Source: Myxococcus stipitatus
GTDB lineage: Bacteria; Myxococcota; Myxococcia; Myxococcales; Myxococcaceae
Length of the DNA stretch: 64,000 bases
Assembly: GCF_037414475.1 (NCBI RefSeq)
Contig: NZ_CP147913.1
Coordinates: forward strand, 7,624,001 to 7,688,000
Direction of reading: 5' to 3'
The notes under the pieces: generated by a model
What the model saw: the letters and a program-made list of their open reading frames with translations, nothing else
The model's database searches: none
Told to the model about the DNA's origin: nothing
Made by a program: the position numbers and the translations under genes
In this document: positions 25,902 to 34,874 of the stretch, piece by piece
Position numbering within the stretch: position 1 is the stretch's first letter
Layout of the letters: every line of letters begins with the position of its first letter

Positions 25902-27401
25902 GTGGCCCAGGTCCGCAAGATTCTCATCGCCGACCCCGACCTCGAGTCCGTGCGGGCGTTGTCCCGCGCGCTGCGCACGAAGGGGTATCAGGTGCACTAC
26001 GCGCCGGATGGCTCGCGCGCGTTGGAGGTGGCGGTGCTGCGCCACCCGGACCTCACGCTCTTCGACGAGGGCTGCCGGCTCCTGGAGGCGCGCACCTTCA
26101 TCCAGATTCTGCGCACCAACCCGCGCACCGAGGACATCCCGGTGGTGCTCACCACGTCGAGCTTCGACGGGGACCGCTACCGGGGCCTTCGCGACGGCTA
26201 CCTGCGCAAGCCCTTCAACCTGGACGAGGTGCTCAGCCGCATCGAGCACATCTTCCGGCGCAACGAGGCGGCCAAGGACCTCAAGGTCGAGCAGCAGGAG
26301 ATTGAAGGCTCGCTCAGCCAGCTCAGCATTCCGGACCTGATGCAGCTGCTCGGGATGAACCGGCGCAGCGGGAAGCTGTCCCTGGAGCGCGGCAACGAGC
26401 GCGGCGAAATCCACGTGGCGGAAGGCCGCCCCGTGAACGCGAAGCTGGGCCGGGTGGAAGGGGAGAAGGCGCTCTTCCGCCTCCTGGCGTGGAGCGACGG
26501 CACCTTCACGTTCTCACCCGGAGGCAGCCCGGCGAGAGCACGCATCAACCGCGCGATGGACGACGCGCTGCTGGAAGGCATGCGCCAGTCGGACGAGGTG
26601 AACCGGTTGATTCCGGGCCTGCCTCCGCGCCACACGCGGCTGATGCTGGCGCCGGACGTGGACCTCCAGCAGGACCAGCACCCGGTGACGGCGCAGGTGG
26701 TGGGGCTCTTGCGTCAGCCGCGCGCGCTCGGCGAGGTGCTCGACCTGGCGCCCGCCACGGACCTGGAAGTGCTGGGCGTGCTGTCCACGCTCATTCAGCG
26801 CGGGGTGGCGAAGCCCGCGGACGCGGATGGCTCGGACGCGAACGCCAATGAGTTGCTCGGGGCCGCGGAGGTGCATGCGCTGCGAGGCCGCATCCTTCGC
26901 ACCAAGGCGCCCGCGAAGGTCGCCACCGCGAAAATCTTCGTGTGTGGCAGCGGCGCCTCCGCGGCGCGCCGGGTGATGGCGCGGGTGCCGGGGCTGGAGG
27001 CGCTGTCGGCCGAGCCCACCGCGGTGAAGAGCGGCTTCGGGACGCTGGGCCGGCTGGTGTTGAGCGAGGTGCTGCGCCTGGACTTCTGCACGCTGCCTCC
27101 CGCGGAGGCGGCCAGGCCCTTGTGGCGCCCCTTCAGCGCGGGCGCGGTGGGCGCGCTCTTGATGGATGTGTCGGAGCCCGCGGTGGGGCTCGCGCACTAT
27201 CTGGCGTGGGAGGCGCGGATGCCCATCGTCGTGGTGGGCGCGGAAGTCCCCGCGGCGCTCCAGGGGGCTCCCGCGGGGGCGCTCGGCGTGGTGGACGACC
27301 TGGGCGAGGCGCTGAGGGCCCTGCTGGTGCAGGCGCTCAACCCCGCGCCCATGCTCCCCGGAGTGCCCCAGGTCCAGCGGGCCAGCGCCTCCGGGGCGTG
27401 A
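25902..27401 (+). CDS. Receiver-DUF4388 protein with a degenerate small-GTPase-like domain
   Basis: 499 residues. Receiver domain (1-120) with D11, D13 and D55 and a conserved Lys in LRKPFN. A DUF4388/PATAN-like domain follows at about 135-225 (LSQLSIPDLMQLLGMNRRSGKLSLE). The C-terminal third resembles the Arf/Ras-like GTPase domain of myxobacterial DUF4388-GTPase fusions: KIFVCGSGASAARRVMARV stands where the Walker A loop should be, and LRLDFCTLP where switch II should be. The loop lacks GK[S/T], so GTP hydrolysis is improbable. The GTG start at 25902 has GGAG at 6-nt spacing. It follows the preceding receiver gene closely, which suggests a two-protein signalling module. Confidence 0.82.
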   Translation: MAQVRKILIADPDLESVRALSRALRTKGYQVHYAPDGSRALEVAVLRHPDLTLFDEGCRLLEARTFIQILRTNPRTEDIPVVLTTSSFDGDRYRGLRDGYLRKPFNLDEVLSRIEHIFRRNEAAKDLKVEQQEIEGSLSQLSIPDLMQLLGMNRRSGKLSLERGNERGEIHVAEGRPVNAKLGRVEGEKALFRLLAWSDGTFTFSPGGSPARARINRAMDDALLEGMRQSDEVNRLIPGLPPRHTRLMLAPDVDLQQDQHPVTAQVVGLLRQPRALGEVLDLAPATDLEVLGVLSTLIQRGVAKPADADGSDANANELLGAAEVHALRGRILRTKAPAKVATAKIFVCGSGASAARRVMARVPGLEALSAEPTAVKSGFGTLGRLVLSEVLRLDFCTLPPAEAARPLWRPFSAGAVGALLMDVSEPAVGLAHYLAWEARMPIVVVGAEVPAALQGAPAGALGVVDDLGEALRALLVQALNPAPMLPGVPQVQRASASGA

Positions 27402-27414
27402 GTCCCCGCGCGCG

Positions 27415-27885
27415 TCAAGCGGCGGGCTTGGCCTCGATGCCGAGCGCCTCGTGCGCGAAGCGGAACATGCGGGCGCGCAGCTGCTCCAGCGCCTCGAGGG
27501 TGTGCCGGCCCGAGCGGTTCGCCGCGTCCTCCAGCCGCTCCCGGCAACGCAGGTCCGCGCAGAGGATGACCCCCACCCGGCGCTTGCTGCTGACGTCCGT
27601 GGTGAGCAGGGTCACCTCGCTCGACGCGCCGTAGTGATGGCACCAATCGCACAGGCGGGAGACGTTCTCTCCGCCCATCGAGTCGCGCCGGAAGATGATG
27701 CCAATGGGCTTGTGGCTGCCGGGCGCGGAGAAAATCAAATACACCCGGGCACCCGAGGTCTCCGTCCAGGCGAGGTAATCCCGCACGAACAACGGGAAGG
27801 TGATGCCCCGCGGCATCTCCATGACGCGGCGGTCTCTGGGACGAAAGGACTGGATGAGGTCCCGGTCGGACTCGAATCGGAACAC
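27415..27885 (-). CDS. FBP-type treble-clef zinc-finger protein
   Basis: A 156-residue protein resembling the C-terminal zinc-binding domain of FusB/FBP proteins that bind elongation factor G. The motif is RLCDWCHH followed about 25 residues later by CADLRCRERL (C-x2-C ... C-x4-C), preceded by IIFRRDSMGGENVS. The frame is open to 27999, but GTG 27885 (MFRFESDRDLIQSFRP) has AAGGAG at ideal distance, so I start there. Family members of this length are common in soil bacteria; a ribosome-related role is inferred from family only. It faces the receiver gene tail to tail with 13 bp between. Confidence 0.75.
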   Translation of the reverse strand: MFRFESDRDLIQSFRPRDRRVMEMPRGITFPLFVRDYLAWTETSGARVYLIFSAPGSHKPIGIIFRRDSMGGENVSRLCDWCHHYGASSEVTLLTTDVSSKRRVGVILCADLRCRERLEDAANRSGRHTLEALEQLRARMFRFAHEALGIEAKPAA

Positions 27886-28138
27886 GGCTGCTCCTTGGAG
27901 GACGTCTGGACCTAACAGGCAGCAGGTTTTCATTCTATCCAAACCTGGCGGGAAGTCGGCCCCCTCGCTCCCTGGTGGTGGAGGGAGGGGGCGGCCCACT
28001 CTGGCCTCGCCGCGTCATTCCCAGACCCTGAGAGGGACGATGCTTCGGCTGACCGACGCATGACATGTCGATGGGAGAAGCAGGGGCATCAGGTCCCGGC
28101 GCCTCGCCGGACCCAGACCAGACAGGAGTCTCTCTCCC

Positions 28139-29140
28139 ATGGACCGAGCCCCGCTGCCGTCGAGCAAGGAGCTCATCTCCCGGACCCGTCCCTTCGCCGC
28201 GCAGGATACAGCGCGTTCGGGATGGAACCTGGCCTTCACCTATGCCGCGCTGGCGGCGGCCGTGGCGCTGGCGGTGGCCGCGCCCTGGTGGCCCCTGCGT
28301 GTGCTGGGCGGTGTCCTGGAGGCGCTCGTCCTCATCCGCGCCTTCATCCTCTTCCACGACGCGATGCATGGCGCGCTGCTGCCCTCGTCGCGCTGGGCGA
28401 GGGTGCTGTTCCATGTGCAGGGCATCCTCACGCTCACGCCCGCGCGCATCTGGAATGACACACACAACCATCACCACGCCAACACCGCGCGGCTGGCCGC
28501 GGACGCGGCGGGCACCTTCGTGACGTGGACGACCGAGCAGTGGCGTCAGGCGTCCGGCTGGCAGCGGCTGGGCTACCGCGTGGAGCGCCACCCGGTGACG
28601 CTCCTGTTCGGCTACGTCACCGCCTTCCTCTACAGCCTGTGCCTGGCGCCCTTCGTGAAGAACCCGAAGCGCTACTGGACGTCGGGCCTCGCGCTGGGCG
28701 TTCATGTGGCCCTGTCGGTGGTGCTCTGTGTCTTCCTGGGCCCGGCCGTCTATCTGTTCGCCTTCGTGGGCCCGCTGTTCCTGGCCTACGCGCTGGGCAC
28801 GTACCTGTTCTACGCGCAGCACAACTTCGACGACGTCCACATCCTGCCAGAGGCCCACTGGACACACTCGGACGCGGCGCTGGAGGCCTCCAGCTATCTG
28901 CGCTGCGGCAAGGTGATGGCGTGGTTCACCGGCAACATCGGCTACCACCACGTGCACCACCTCAATCCGCGCATCCCGTTCTACCGGCTGCCGGAGGCCA
29001 TGGCCGCCATCCCCGAGCTCCAGCAGCCCCACGTCACGACGCTGAGCCCTCGGGATGTCCTTCGCTGCCTGCGATTGAACCTGTGGGACCCGGACCTGGG
29101 GCGGATGGTGCGCTACCGCGACGCCTGGGCGCGGGGCTGA
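28139..29140 (+). CDS. Fatty-acid desaturase/hydroxylase family membrane enzyme
   Basis: 333-residue integral membrane di-iron enzyme. The three histidine boxes are clear: HDAMHG, HNHHH and HHVHH, plus an extra HNFDDVH that is typical of acyl-lipid desaturases. About four membrane spans lie between them. Family function: introduces double bonds or hydroxyls into acyl chains; the exact substrate cannot be told. The ATG 28139 start has AGGAG about 9 nt upstream. It is a single gene, with a divergent neighbour about 250 bp upstream and a convergent one downstream. Confidence 0.88.
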   Translation: MDRAPLPSSKELISRTRPFAAQDTARSGWNLAFTYAALAAAVALAVAAPWWPLRVLGGVLEALVLIRAFILFHDAMHGALLPSSRWARVLFHVQGILTLTPARIWNDTHNHHHANTARLAADAAGTFVTWTTEQWRQASGWQRLGYRVERHPVTLLFGYVTAFLYSLCLAPFVKNPKRYWTSGLALGVHVALSVVLCVFLGPAVYLFAFVGPLFLAYALGTYLFYAQHNFDDVHILPEAHWTHSDAALEASSYLRCGKVMAWFTGNIGYHHVHHLNPRIPFYRLPEAMAAIPELQQPHVTTLSPRDVLRCLRLNLWDPDLGRMVRYRDAWARG

Positions 29141-29191
29141 ACCTTCCGAGCCCGGCGCGCCCACGGTGGGCACGCCGGGCCGGAGAGGACT

Positions 29192-29752
29192 TCAGTTGTT
29201 GAGCATGGGGCGGCCCTGGTGGGCCACCAGCAGGTCATGCATGTCGTTGGCGTGCTCCTCTTCCTTGGCGAGGATGTCCTCGAGGAGCCGCCGCGTGGTG
29301 GGGTCCCGGTCCGCGAAGAAGCGAATCATGTCGCGGTACGTCTCGATGGCGATGCGCTCCGCCACCAGGTTCTCTCGAATCATGTCGACCAGGTTCTGCC
29401 CCTCGACGAACTGGCTGGAGCTGCGCTCCATCAGCCCGTCGGGGTTGAAGTTCGCGCGTCCCCCGAGCTGGTTGATGCGCTCCGCGAGCCGCATGGCGTG
29501 CTCCTGCTCCTCGCGGGCGTGCTCGCCGAACTCGTCCTTCACCGCGTCGCTGTTGATTCCCACGGCCGCGATGTAGTTCGACGTGTAGCGCAGCACGCAG
29601 ACGATTTCCGTGGCGAGCGCATCGTTCAACAGCTTGAGCGTGGTCGTCACATCGCCTTCGTAGTTCTCGGTGAGGGCGCCTTCCTCCAGGTGCTCACGAG
29701 CGCGGCGGCGAATCTCCTGGAGGTTGCTCACGAAGGGCTGTGTCTCGGACAT
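29192..29752 (-). CDS. Ferritin-like (bacterioferritin family) protein
   Basis: 186-residue four-helix-bundle protein. Di-iron ligand patterns are visible: a Glu in ALATEIVCVLRY, then EEQEHAMRL, then a Glu in LVAERIAIETYRD, then KEEEHANDMHDL. It therefore probably binds iron and detoxifies peroxide or stores iron. It is longer than E. coli Bfr (158) through an N-terminal extension of about 25 residues, and no heme-binding Met is obvious. ATG start at 29752. A 136-bp gap separates it from the minus-strand lipoprotein gene upstream. Confidence 0.8.
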   Translation of the reverse strand: MSETQPFVSNLQEIRRRAREHLEEGALTENYEGDVTTTLKLLNDALATEIVCVLRYTSNYIAAVGINSDAVKDEFGEHAREEQEHAMRLAERINQLGGRANFNPDGLMERSSSQFVEGQNLVDMIRENLVAERIAIETYRDMIRFFADRDPTTRRLLEDILAKEEEHANDMHDLLVAHQGRPMLNN

Positions 29753-29888
29753 TCCGGGCCTCCTTCCATCCGGTCATTACGTGACAGGAAGCTGCGACGT
29801 CGGGGGTGGTGTCGGCCACCCTCGCTCGGGGACACCGCTGCCTGTCCGCCCCTCCCGGCGGGTGGAGCGCCGGGCCCGTGTGCTGGCC

Positions 29889-31010
29889 TCAACGGCCGTG
29901 TGGGGGCGCCTCGTGGGGTTCGGCGTGAGGCGCGACGTGAGGCGCGGCGGGGGGCTCGGCCGGGCGCTCGGTGGGTGGAGGCGTGGGCCTTGGCTCGGGG
30001 TGCTCCTCGATGGGCGGACTCATGTGGTGCTCCGGTGGAGCGGGCGGAGCCACGGGGTGCGCCGGTGGAGCGGGCGGAGGCGTGGGGTGTGCCGCCGGAG
30101 CGGGGGGCGCTGGTGGCGCCGTGTGGTGCTCTGGTGGAGCGGGCGGAGGCGTGGGGTGTGCCGGCGGAGCGGTGGGGGCGGGGTGTGCCGGTGGAGCGGA
30201 GGGGGCGGGGTGTGCCGGTGGAGCGGCCTGCGCCGCGTGTTCATGCGGAGGCGGGGGCTGGGCCGGGTGGGACTCGGGATGCGTGATGGGGGGATGGGCG
30301 GTGGGCGGCGCGGCCAGGTGCGCGCGAGGCACGGGCTGCCCGGTGACCTGGGTGACGGCGGTGGCGGAGGGCCCCCGGTTCCACTCTCCCGTGCGGCCCA
30401 TCACCCGCTCACCGGCGGGCTCGGTCCGCTGGAGGATGACGGGGACCCGGTCCCTCGCCACCACATAGCGGCCCACGTTGGGGCGCGAGAAGTCCTGCAC
30501 GCTCACGAAGTTCCAGGAGATGCCCAGGCCCACGTTGAATCCCGGGGGCGCGAGTGGCACCCAACCCACGAAGCCATCTCCCCAGCGCCAGTCCACCCAG
30601 GACGGCGCCCACTCGTCATCGGGCCACCACACCCAGCCCACGGAGGGCTGGAGGAACCAGCGGCCATAGTGGAAGGGCGCCCAGCCCCAGGCCCAGTCCG
30701 TCTGGAACGTCCAACCCCAGTCGCTCATCATCCATTGGCCACCCGTGGAGTAGGGAATGAAGTCGTCTCCCACCACGGAGGCCGAGGGCTGCCAGACCCA
30801 GCCAATGTCTGGAAGCTGGACCCAGGCGCCATAGGGTGACAGCACGTCGCGGAACGTGGAGACGGGGCTGCCCAGGGTCGGTGAAGTCGCTGTCACCTGA
30901 GGGCCGTACTCCTCCTGGGCGCCCGCGCAGCCCGCGGCGAGCAGCATGGCGCTCGCACACAGGCCCCCATTCCGGAGCCAGTGAGAGGGTTTGGTCGTCC
31001 AGGGGCGCAT
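29889..31010 (-). CDS. DUF6600-type lipoprotein with a His/Pro/Ala-rich tail
   Basis: 373 residues starting at ATG 31010 (MRPWTTKPSH), with GGAG 8 nt upstream. The lipobox LLAAGC places the lipidated Cys at residue 28. Residues about 40-170 carry the repeated aromatic pattern of DUF6600 proteins: YGAWVQLPDIGWVWQP, WGWAPFHYGRW, GWVWWPDDEWAPSWVDWR and GWVPLAP. The C-terminal 180 residues are low-complexity Pro/Ala/His, with about 30 histidines. The N-terminal part is probably a periplasmic or outer-membrane-anchored domain of unknown function. The tail could bind metals or span the cell wall (inference). Confidence 0.8.
   Translation of the reverse strand: MRPWTTKPSHWLRNGGLCASAMLLAAGCAGAQEEYGPQVTATSPTLGSPVSTFRDVLSPYGAWVQLPDIGWVWQPSASVVGDDFIPYSTGGQWMMSDWGWTFQTDWAWGWAPFHYGRWFLQPSVGWVWWPDDEWAPSWVDWRWGDGFVGWVPLAPPGFNVGLGISWNFVSVQDFSRPNVGRYVVARDRVPVILQRTEPAGERVMGRTGEWNRGPSATAVTQVTGQPVPRAHLAAPPTAHPPITHPESHPAQPPPPHEHAAQAAPPAHPAPSAPPAHPAPTAPPAHPTPPPAPPEHHTAPPAPPAPAAHPTPPPAPPAHPVAPPAPPEHHMSPPIEEHPEPRPTPPPTERPAEPPAAPHVAPHAEPHEAPPHGR
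30010..30240. repeat. Low-complexity repeats encoding PPAHPAP-like units
   Basis: Irregular units of about 27-30 bp rich in GGTGGAGCGGGCGG on the plus strand. They encode reiterated Pro/Ala/His segments in the tail of the minus-strand lipoprotein. Such DNA is prone to length variation between strains. Confidence 0.6.
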
Positions 31011-31218
31011 GGTCTTTCTCCGAAAGAAGACTCCGCTTCTCAAGATGTGTCGTCCCAGTCGGGGAAGCCGCCCTCGGGGGCGATGACACAGGGCGCTCGG
31101 CCGCTCGTGGCAGGAGGGCGCGGCGTCGTGGCGCGTGTCCCGTGGCTCCGCTCCCCGGACAGGCGTCTGGGCGGTTACAGGCTCGCTTCGTCATGGGCAG
31201 ACAAGGCAGACTGTCCGG

Positions 31219-31905
31219 GTGTGCTTGAGAAAGTCCGCCGGGGTCGTCGTGCTGTTGATGCCAGCCGTCGCGCTGGCGGGGATGCCGCACTTCCTGCTGA
31301 CGGAGCTCGCCGAGGAGCGGCTCGAGGCCATCTCGTTCTTCATCGCCCTCTACGTGCTGGTTTCGGCGGGGGTCTGGGGATTGTGGCGCCGGCTGCGCCG
31401 CGACGTGCCCCGCTTGCCTCAGCTCACCTTCGGCGCGTCGCTCTCGATGGTGTTCCTCATCGGGCTGGCGCTTCAGCTCGTGCTGTCGATGATTGCGGGT
31501 GGCCGGGAGTTGATGACGCCGGGGGCTTGGGAGAAGCGGGGCGTCACGCACCGCATCGCGCCGACGCTGCTCCCCTCGGACACGGAGCTGGTGCTCCAGG
31601 CGCGCCGCCAGCGGCTGGACGAGCTGCGGGGGGCCTTGTGGGCCTACGCCGCGGAGCATGGACGCATGTTCCCCGCGACGGACACCGGCCCGGAAACGCA
31701 CACCATCCGCTGGAAGGTGCTGGGGGATTCGGGGCTGCACTTCATCTACGTGGGAGGACAGCAGGCGGACGCCTCTTCGATGCCCCTGGCCTATGAGCCG
31801 GGCATCTTCGGACGCGAGCGCTGGGTGCTCTTCGCCAATGGCGACATCCAGTACCTGCCCATCGACGCCATCCACCGCGCGCTGACGGCGGAGGCCACGC
31901 CATGA
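31219..31905 (+). CDS. Hypothetical membrane protein with a pseudopilin-like C-terminus
   Basis: About 228 residues. Two hydrophobic segments lie at the N-terminus (AGVVVLLMPAVALA, then ISFFIALYVLVSAGVWGLW) and one at about 90-115. The C-terminal region (LDELRGALWAYAAEHGRMFP ... PLAYEPGIFGRERWVLFANGDIQYLP) resembles the helix-plus-sheet pattern of type II secretion pseudopilin-like domains that end in an LFxDGH-type strand. The start is uncertain: GTG 31219 or TTG 31225. It overlaps the next gene by 4 bp (ATGA), so the two are translationally coupled. Function unknown. Confidence 0.7.
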   Translation: MCLRKSAGVVVLLMPAVALAGMPHFLLTELAEERLEAISFFIALYVLVSAGVWGLWRRLRRDVPRLPQLTFGASLSMVFLIGLALQLVLSMIAGGRELMTPGAWEKRGVTHRIAPTLLPSDTELVLQARRQRLDELRGALWAYAAEHGRMFPATDTGPETHTIRWKVLGDSGLHFIYVGGQQADASSMPLAYEPGIFGRERWVLFANGDIQYLPIDAIHRALTAEATP

Positions 31906-32675
31906 CTCGTCTCAGGGTCCTCTCCTGGATTGGCGTGTTGTTCGTGGGGCAGTGCTTCTTCCTCGCCCTGGGGCAGACCTGGGTGCTCATGGCGCCCCTG
32001 CGACTTGCCTTGGGCTGGGTGGCGTTCCTGTTCCGGGTGGTGCCCGAGGTGACCTTCCGCTGGGGCGCCATCGCGGAGGCGCTGGTGGTCGCGGGAGTGC
32101 TGGTGGTGGGCCTGCACATGTTCCTGCGGAGGCTGTGGCGCCAGCTTCGCGTGGACTCGGCGGAGACCTCCGAGTGGGCTCCCCGCTGGAGCGCCATGTT
32201 GGTGGCCCTGCTGGTGCTGCTCTTCGGCGCGACCATGGCCGCGGTGGGCATTGGCCATCATGTGGGCTGGATGATGTCGGGACGCGCGCCCCTGGTGGAG
32301 AGCTCCTGGCCGCAGTGGAACGCGGGGAGCTCGCGGTCCTCGGTCATGCTGTGCCGCTCCGTTCGGGAGCTGGTTCAAGCTGGCACCCCGGTCGAGCAGT
32401 TGATGCTGAAGCTGCTCAAGGAGCCCGCGACACGTGGGTCGGCCGAGGCCCTTCATGTCGTGTGGGGGCGGAGCGAGCAGCGCAAGGGCTTCTTCGTGGT
32501 GTACCCCCGAGACCCGCTGACGCTTCAGGTGGAAGGCGGCGCGACCTGCGAGCTCGCGGCGGAAGGGGCCCGTCCGGTGAATGAGGAAGAGGTTCGCGCC
32601 GCGCTCTCCGACGCGGAGGCGTCACCGCCACAATCGCGTCCGGAAGCGGAGGCGGGACTGCGGGGGCTTCCATGA
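31902..32675 (+). CDS. Hypothetical membrane protein
   Basis: 257 residues with three hydrophobic segments (about 8-45, 58-78 and 97-120), then a mostly soluble C-terminal half with RSVRELVQAGTPVEQLMLKLLK and FFVVYPRDPLTLQVEGG. I recognise no family. The ATG overlaps the stop of the preceding membrane-protein gene. The pair have similar topology, two or three spans followed by a globular domain, and probably work together. Confidence 0.7.
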   Translation: MTRLRVLSWIGVLFVGQCFFLALGQTWVLMAPLRLALGWVAFLFRVVPEVTFRWGAIAEALVVAGVLVVGLHMFLRRLWRQLRVDSAETSEWAPRWSAMLVALLVLLFGATMAAVGIGHHVGWMMSGRAPLVESSWPQWNAGSSRSSVMLCRSVRELVQAGTPVEQLMLKLLKEPATRGSAEALHVVWGRSEQRKGFFVVYPRDPLTLQVEGGATCELAAEGARPVNEEEVRAALSDAEASPPQSRPEAEAGLRGLP

Positions 32676-32770
32676 CGCCGCGCCGCGTTGGGTCTGGGTT
32701 TCAACAGTCGGGCGGCGAGGCGGGAGGTGAGTTGTCGCGGGCGTGGCGCCTGGCCGAATAATCACGACCC

Positions 32771-34768
32771 ATGGGAACGCTCACCCTCAGCGCCTCCGCG
32801 CACCTGTGGGAGCAGTTTCTCGTCGGCGCGCTCGACGGGGACCCGGCCTTGGTTCCGGAGGTGGCGCCCATCCTCTCGCGATGGCAGCGCTCGAGGGCCT
32901 TGGGGGCTCCCTGCACGGGCCTGCCTCACGAAGGCCCCAGCGTTGGCGGCGCCGCGCTCGTCGAGCGCCGTGCCCGGCTGGAGCCCGTCTGGCACGAGGT
33001 CCGAGACATCCTGGACGTCCTCGCCGCGGCGCCTCTTCCGTCGGGGCGTGTCGCGCTGCTGGCCGACCGGGAAGGGGTCATCCTCGCCACGCGCGCCTCG
33101 GGCGGCCCGTTCGGGGGGCATGCGGATGACGTGCGGCTGGTGGCTGGCGCGTGTTGGGACGAAGGCTCTCGTGGCACCAATGCCATTGGCACCGCGCTGG
33201 CGGAGTCCTCGTCGGTCGCGGTGGTGGGCGCCGCGCACTATGCGCAGCGGCACCATGGACTCGTCTGCTACGCGGCTCCGGTCCGGGATGCGTTCGGCGA
33301 GCTGGTGGGGGTGCTGGACGTCACCGGGCCCGCGAGCGGCGCGGACCCGTTGGTGCTGGTCGCGGTGGCGAGCATCGCCCACTCCGCGGAGGCCCGGCTG
33401 CGAGAGGTGGCCTGGGCCCGAATCACTTCGTCGGTGCGAGGAGGGCTCGAGGCCCGGCTGGCCCGCGAGGATGGGCCCGTGCTGCTCATCGAAGCGCCCG
33501 GCCGGGTGCGGAGGCTGAACACCGCCGCGCGGACGTTGCTGGGCATGCCATCTGCCTCGCATGCGGACCTGTCCTCGGGGCAGATGCTGGGGTTGTCCTG
33601 GGCGGTCTTGAAGGACGCGGCGCTGCATGGCCACTCGTTGGAGACAGGGCCGCACTCGATGGGCCGGCGGTGGCGTGTCCAGGTGGATGCGGTGGGCGAG
33701 GGCGAGGGGGCGCTCGCGGTGCTGGTGCGTTTGGAGCCTCGGCTCACGCGGGCGGTGGCGAAGCGGCTCCCCGTGGCGGAGGAGGCGAGACCGGAGGGGG
33801 GAGCGTGGGATGCGCTGAAGGGGAGTGATGCGCAGCAGCGCGCCATGTTGAAGGAGGCCGCTCGCTTCGCGCCCACGCTGCTGCCCGTGTTGCTGCTCTC
33901 GGAGACGGGCACCGGCAAGGAGCTGCTCGCGCGAGCGGTGCATGCCGCGAGCTCGGTGGCCTCCGGTCCGTTCGTGGCGGTCAACTGCGGCGCCCTCTCG
34001 TCGGCGCTCCTGGAGAGTGAGCTGTTCGGTCATGCGCCCGGGGCCTTCACGGGGGCTCGAACGGGAGGCGCGGAGGGGAAGCTGGCGGCGGCGGACGGGG
34101 GCACCCTGTTCCTGGATGAGCTGGCGGAGATGCCGCCGGCGTTGCAGGTGTTGCTGCTGCGGGTGCTGGAGGATGGTGGGTATTCGCGCGTGGGTGAGTC
34201 GCATGTCCGGCACTCGCGCTTCCGGCTCATCGGCGCGACGTGCCGGGATTTGGACGCGGCCGTTCGGGCGGGCACCTTCCGCGGCGACCTCTACTATCGC
34301 CTCCAGGGAGTGATGCTGCGCCTGCCGCCGCTGCGCGAGCGCGATGACCTGGGCGAGCTGGCGCAAGACTTGTTGAGCCAGCTCGCGCTTGAGGGAGGAC
34401 ATCCCGCGAGCACGCTGTCGTCCGACGCGCTGGCCCGGCTGAAGGCCCACGGCTGGCCGGGCAACGTGCGCGAGCTGAAGACGGTGCTCCGCTTGGCGCT
34501 GGTCCGAGCGGGAGGTGCTCGCGTGGTGGACGTGGCCGCGCTTCCCTCCGAGCTGGGGAGCGGGCCCGCGCCGCGTGCGCCCGTTGCTTCCCGGGTGGAT
34601 GCGGCGAGTCCCCAGGGGCTGCGAGCGCTGGAGGCCCAGGCGGTTCGCGAGGCGCTGGAGCGCAGCGGAGGCAACATGGCCCGCGCGGCGCGCCGGCTGG
34701 GGGTTGCCCGCAGCACGCTCTACCGGATGGTGGAGCGGCTGGGGCTGGTGCTTCCGCCTCGCGCCTGA
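32771..34768 (+). CDS. Sigma-54-dependent activator, AcoR-like
   Basis: 665 residues. A GAF-type sensor region (about 55-220; CWDEGSRGTNAIGTAL is the AcoR-family signature) is followed by a PAS-like stretch, an AAA+ domain and a C-terminal Fis-type helix-turn-helix (NMARAARRLGVARSTLYRMV). The AAA+ domain has Walker A SETGTGKE, the sigma-54 contact loop GAFTGA, Walker B GGTLFLDELAEMP and the NVREL box, so it should activate sigma-54 polymerase. Next to an aldehyde dehydrogenase gene with a -24/-12 promoter and repeated half-sites in between, it is very likely that gene's activator, responding to an alcohol, aldehyde or acetoin-type signal (inference). Confidence 0.92.
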   Translation: MGTLTLSASAHLWEQFLVGALDGDPALVPEVAPILSRWQRSRALGAPCTGLPHEGPSVGGAALVERRARLEPVWHEVRDILDVLAAAPLPSGRVALLADREGVILATRASGGPFGGHADDVRLVAGACWDEGSRGTNAIGTALAESSSVAVVGAAHYAQRHHGLVCYAAPVRDAFGELVGVLDVTGPASGADPLVLVAVASIAHSAEARLREVAWARITSSVRGGLEARLAREDGPVLLIEAPGRVRRLNTAARTLLGMPSASHADLSSGQMLGLSWAVLKDAALHGHSLETGPHSMGRRWRVQVDAVGEGEGALAVLVRLEPRLTRAVAKRLPVAEEARPEGGAWDALKGSDAQQRAMLKEAARFAPTLLPVLLLSETGTGKELLARAVHAASSVASGPFVAVNCGALSSALLESELFGHAPGAFTGARTGGAEGKLAAADGGTLFLDELAEMPPALQVLLLRVLEDGGYSRVGESHVRHSRFRLIGATCRDLDAAVRAGTFRGDLYYRLQGVMLRLPPLRERDDLGELAQDLLSQLALEGGHPASTLSSDALARLKAHGWPGNVRELKTVLRLALVRAGGARVVDVAALPSELGSGPAPRAPVASRVDAASPQGLRALEAQAVREALERSGGNMARAARRLGVARSTLYRMVERLGLVLPPRA

Positions 34769-34770
34769 CG

Positions 34771-34865
34771 TCGGGACACGGGGGCGCGACAGTGTCGCGG
34801 GGCGCTCCACGTGTGTCCGACGGAAGTGTTGCATCGCGGGACACGACGCGGCGCGGTGTCGTCGA
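34771..34865 (+). promoter_or_regulatory. Upstream activator sites for the aldehyde dehydrogenase operon
   Basis: A cluster of GACAC/GTGTC half-sites: GACAC 34775-34779; a perfect 15-bp palindrome CGCGACA-G-TGTCGCG at 34785-34799; GTGTC 34813-34817; GACAC 34840-34844; GTGTC 34856-34860. It lies 10-100 bp upstream of the -24/-12 promoter, the usual place for enhancer sites of an AcoR-type activator. Confidence 0.55.
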
Positions 34866-34874
34866 GGTGACGCG

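Noticed and set aside
29971..30468. Glycine-rich plus-strand frame resembling a PE-PGRS-like protein
   Set aside because: It is the complement of the Pro/His-rich lipoprotein tail, which has a lipobox, a ribosome-binding site and a recognisable DUF6600 domain.
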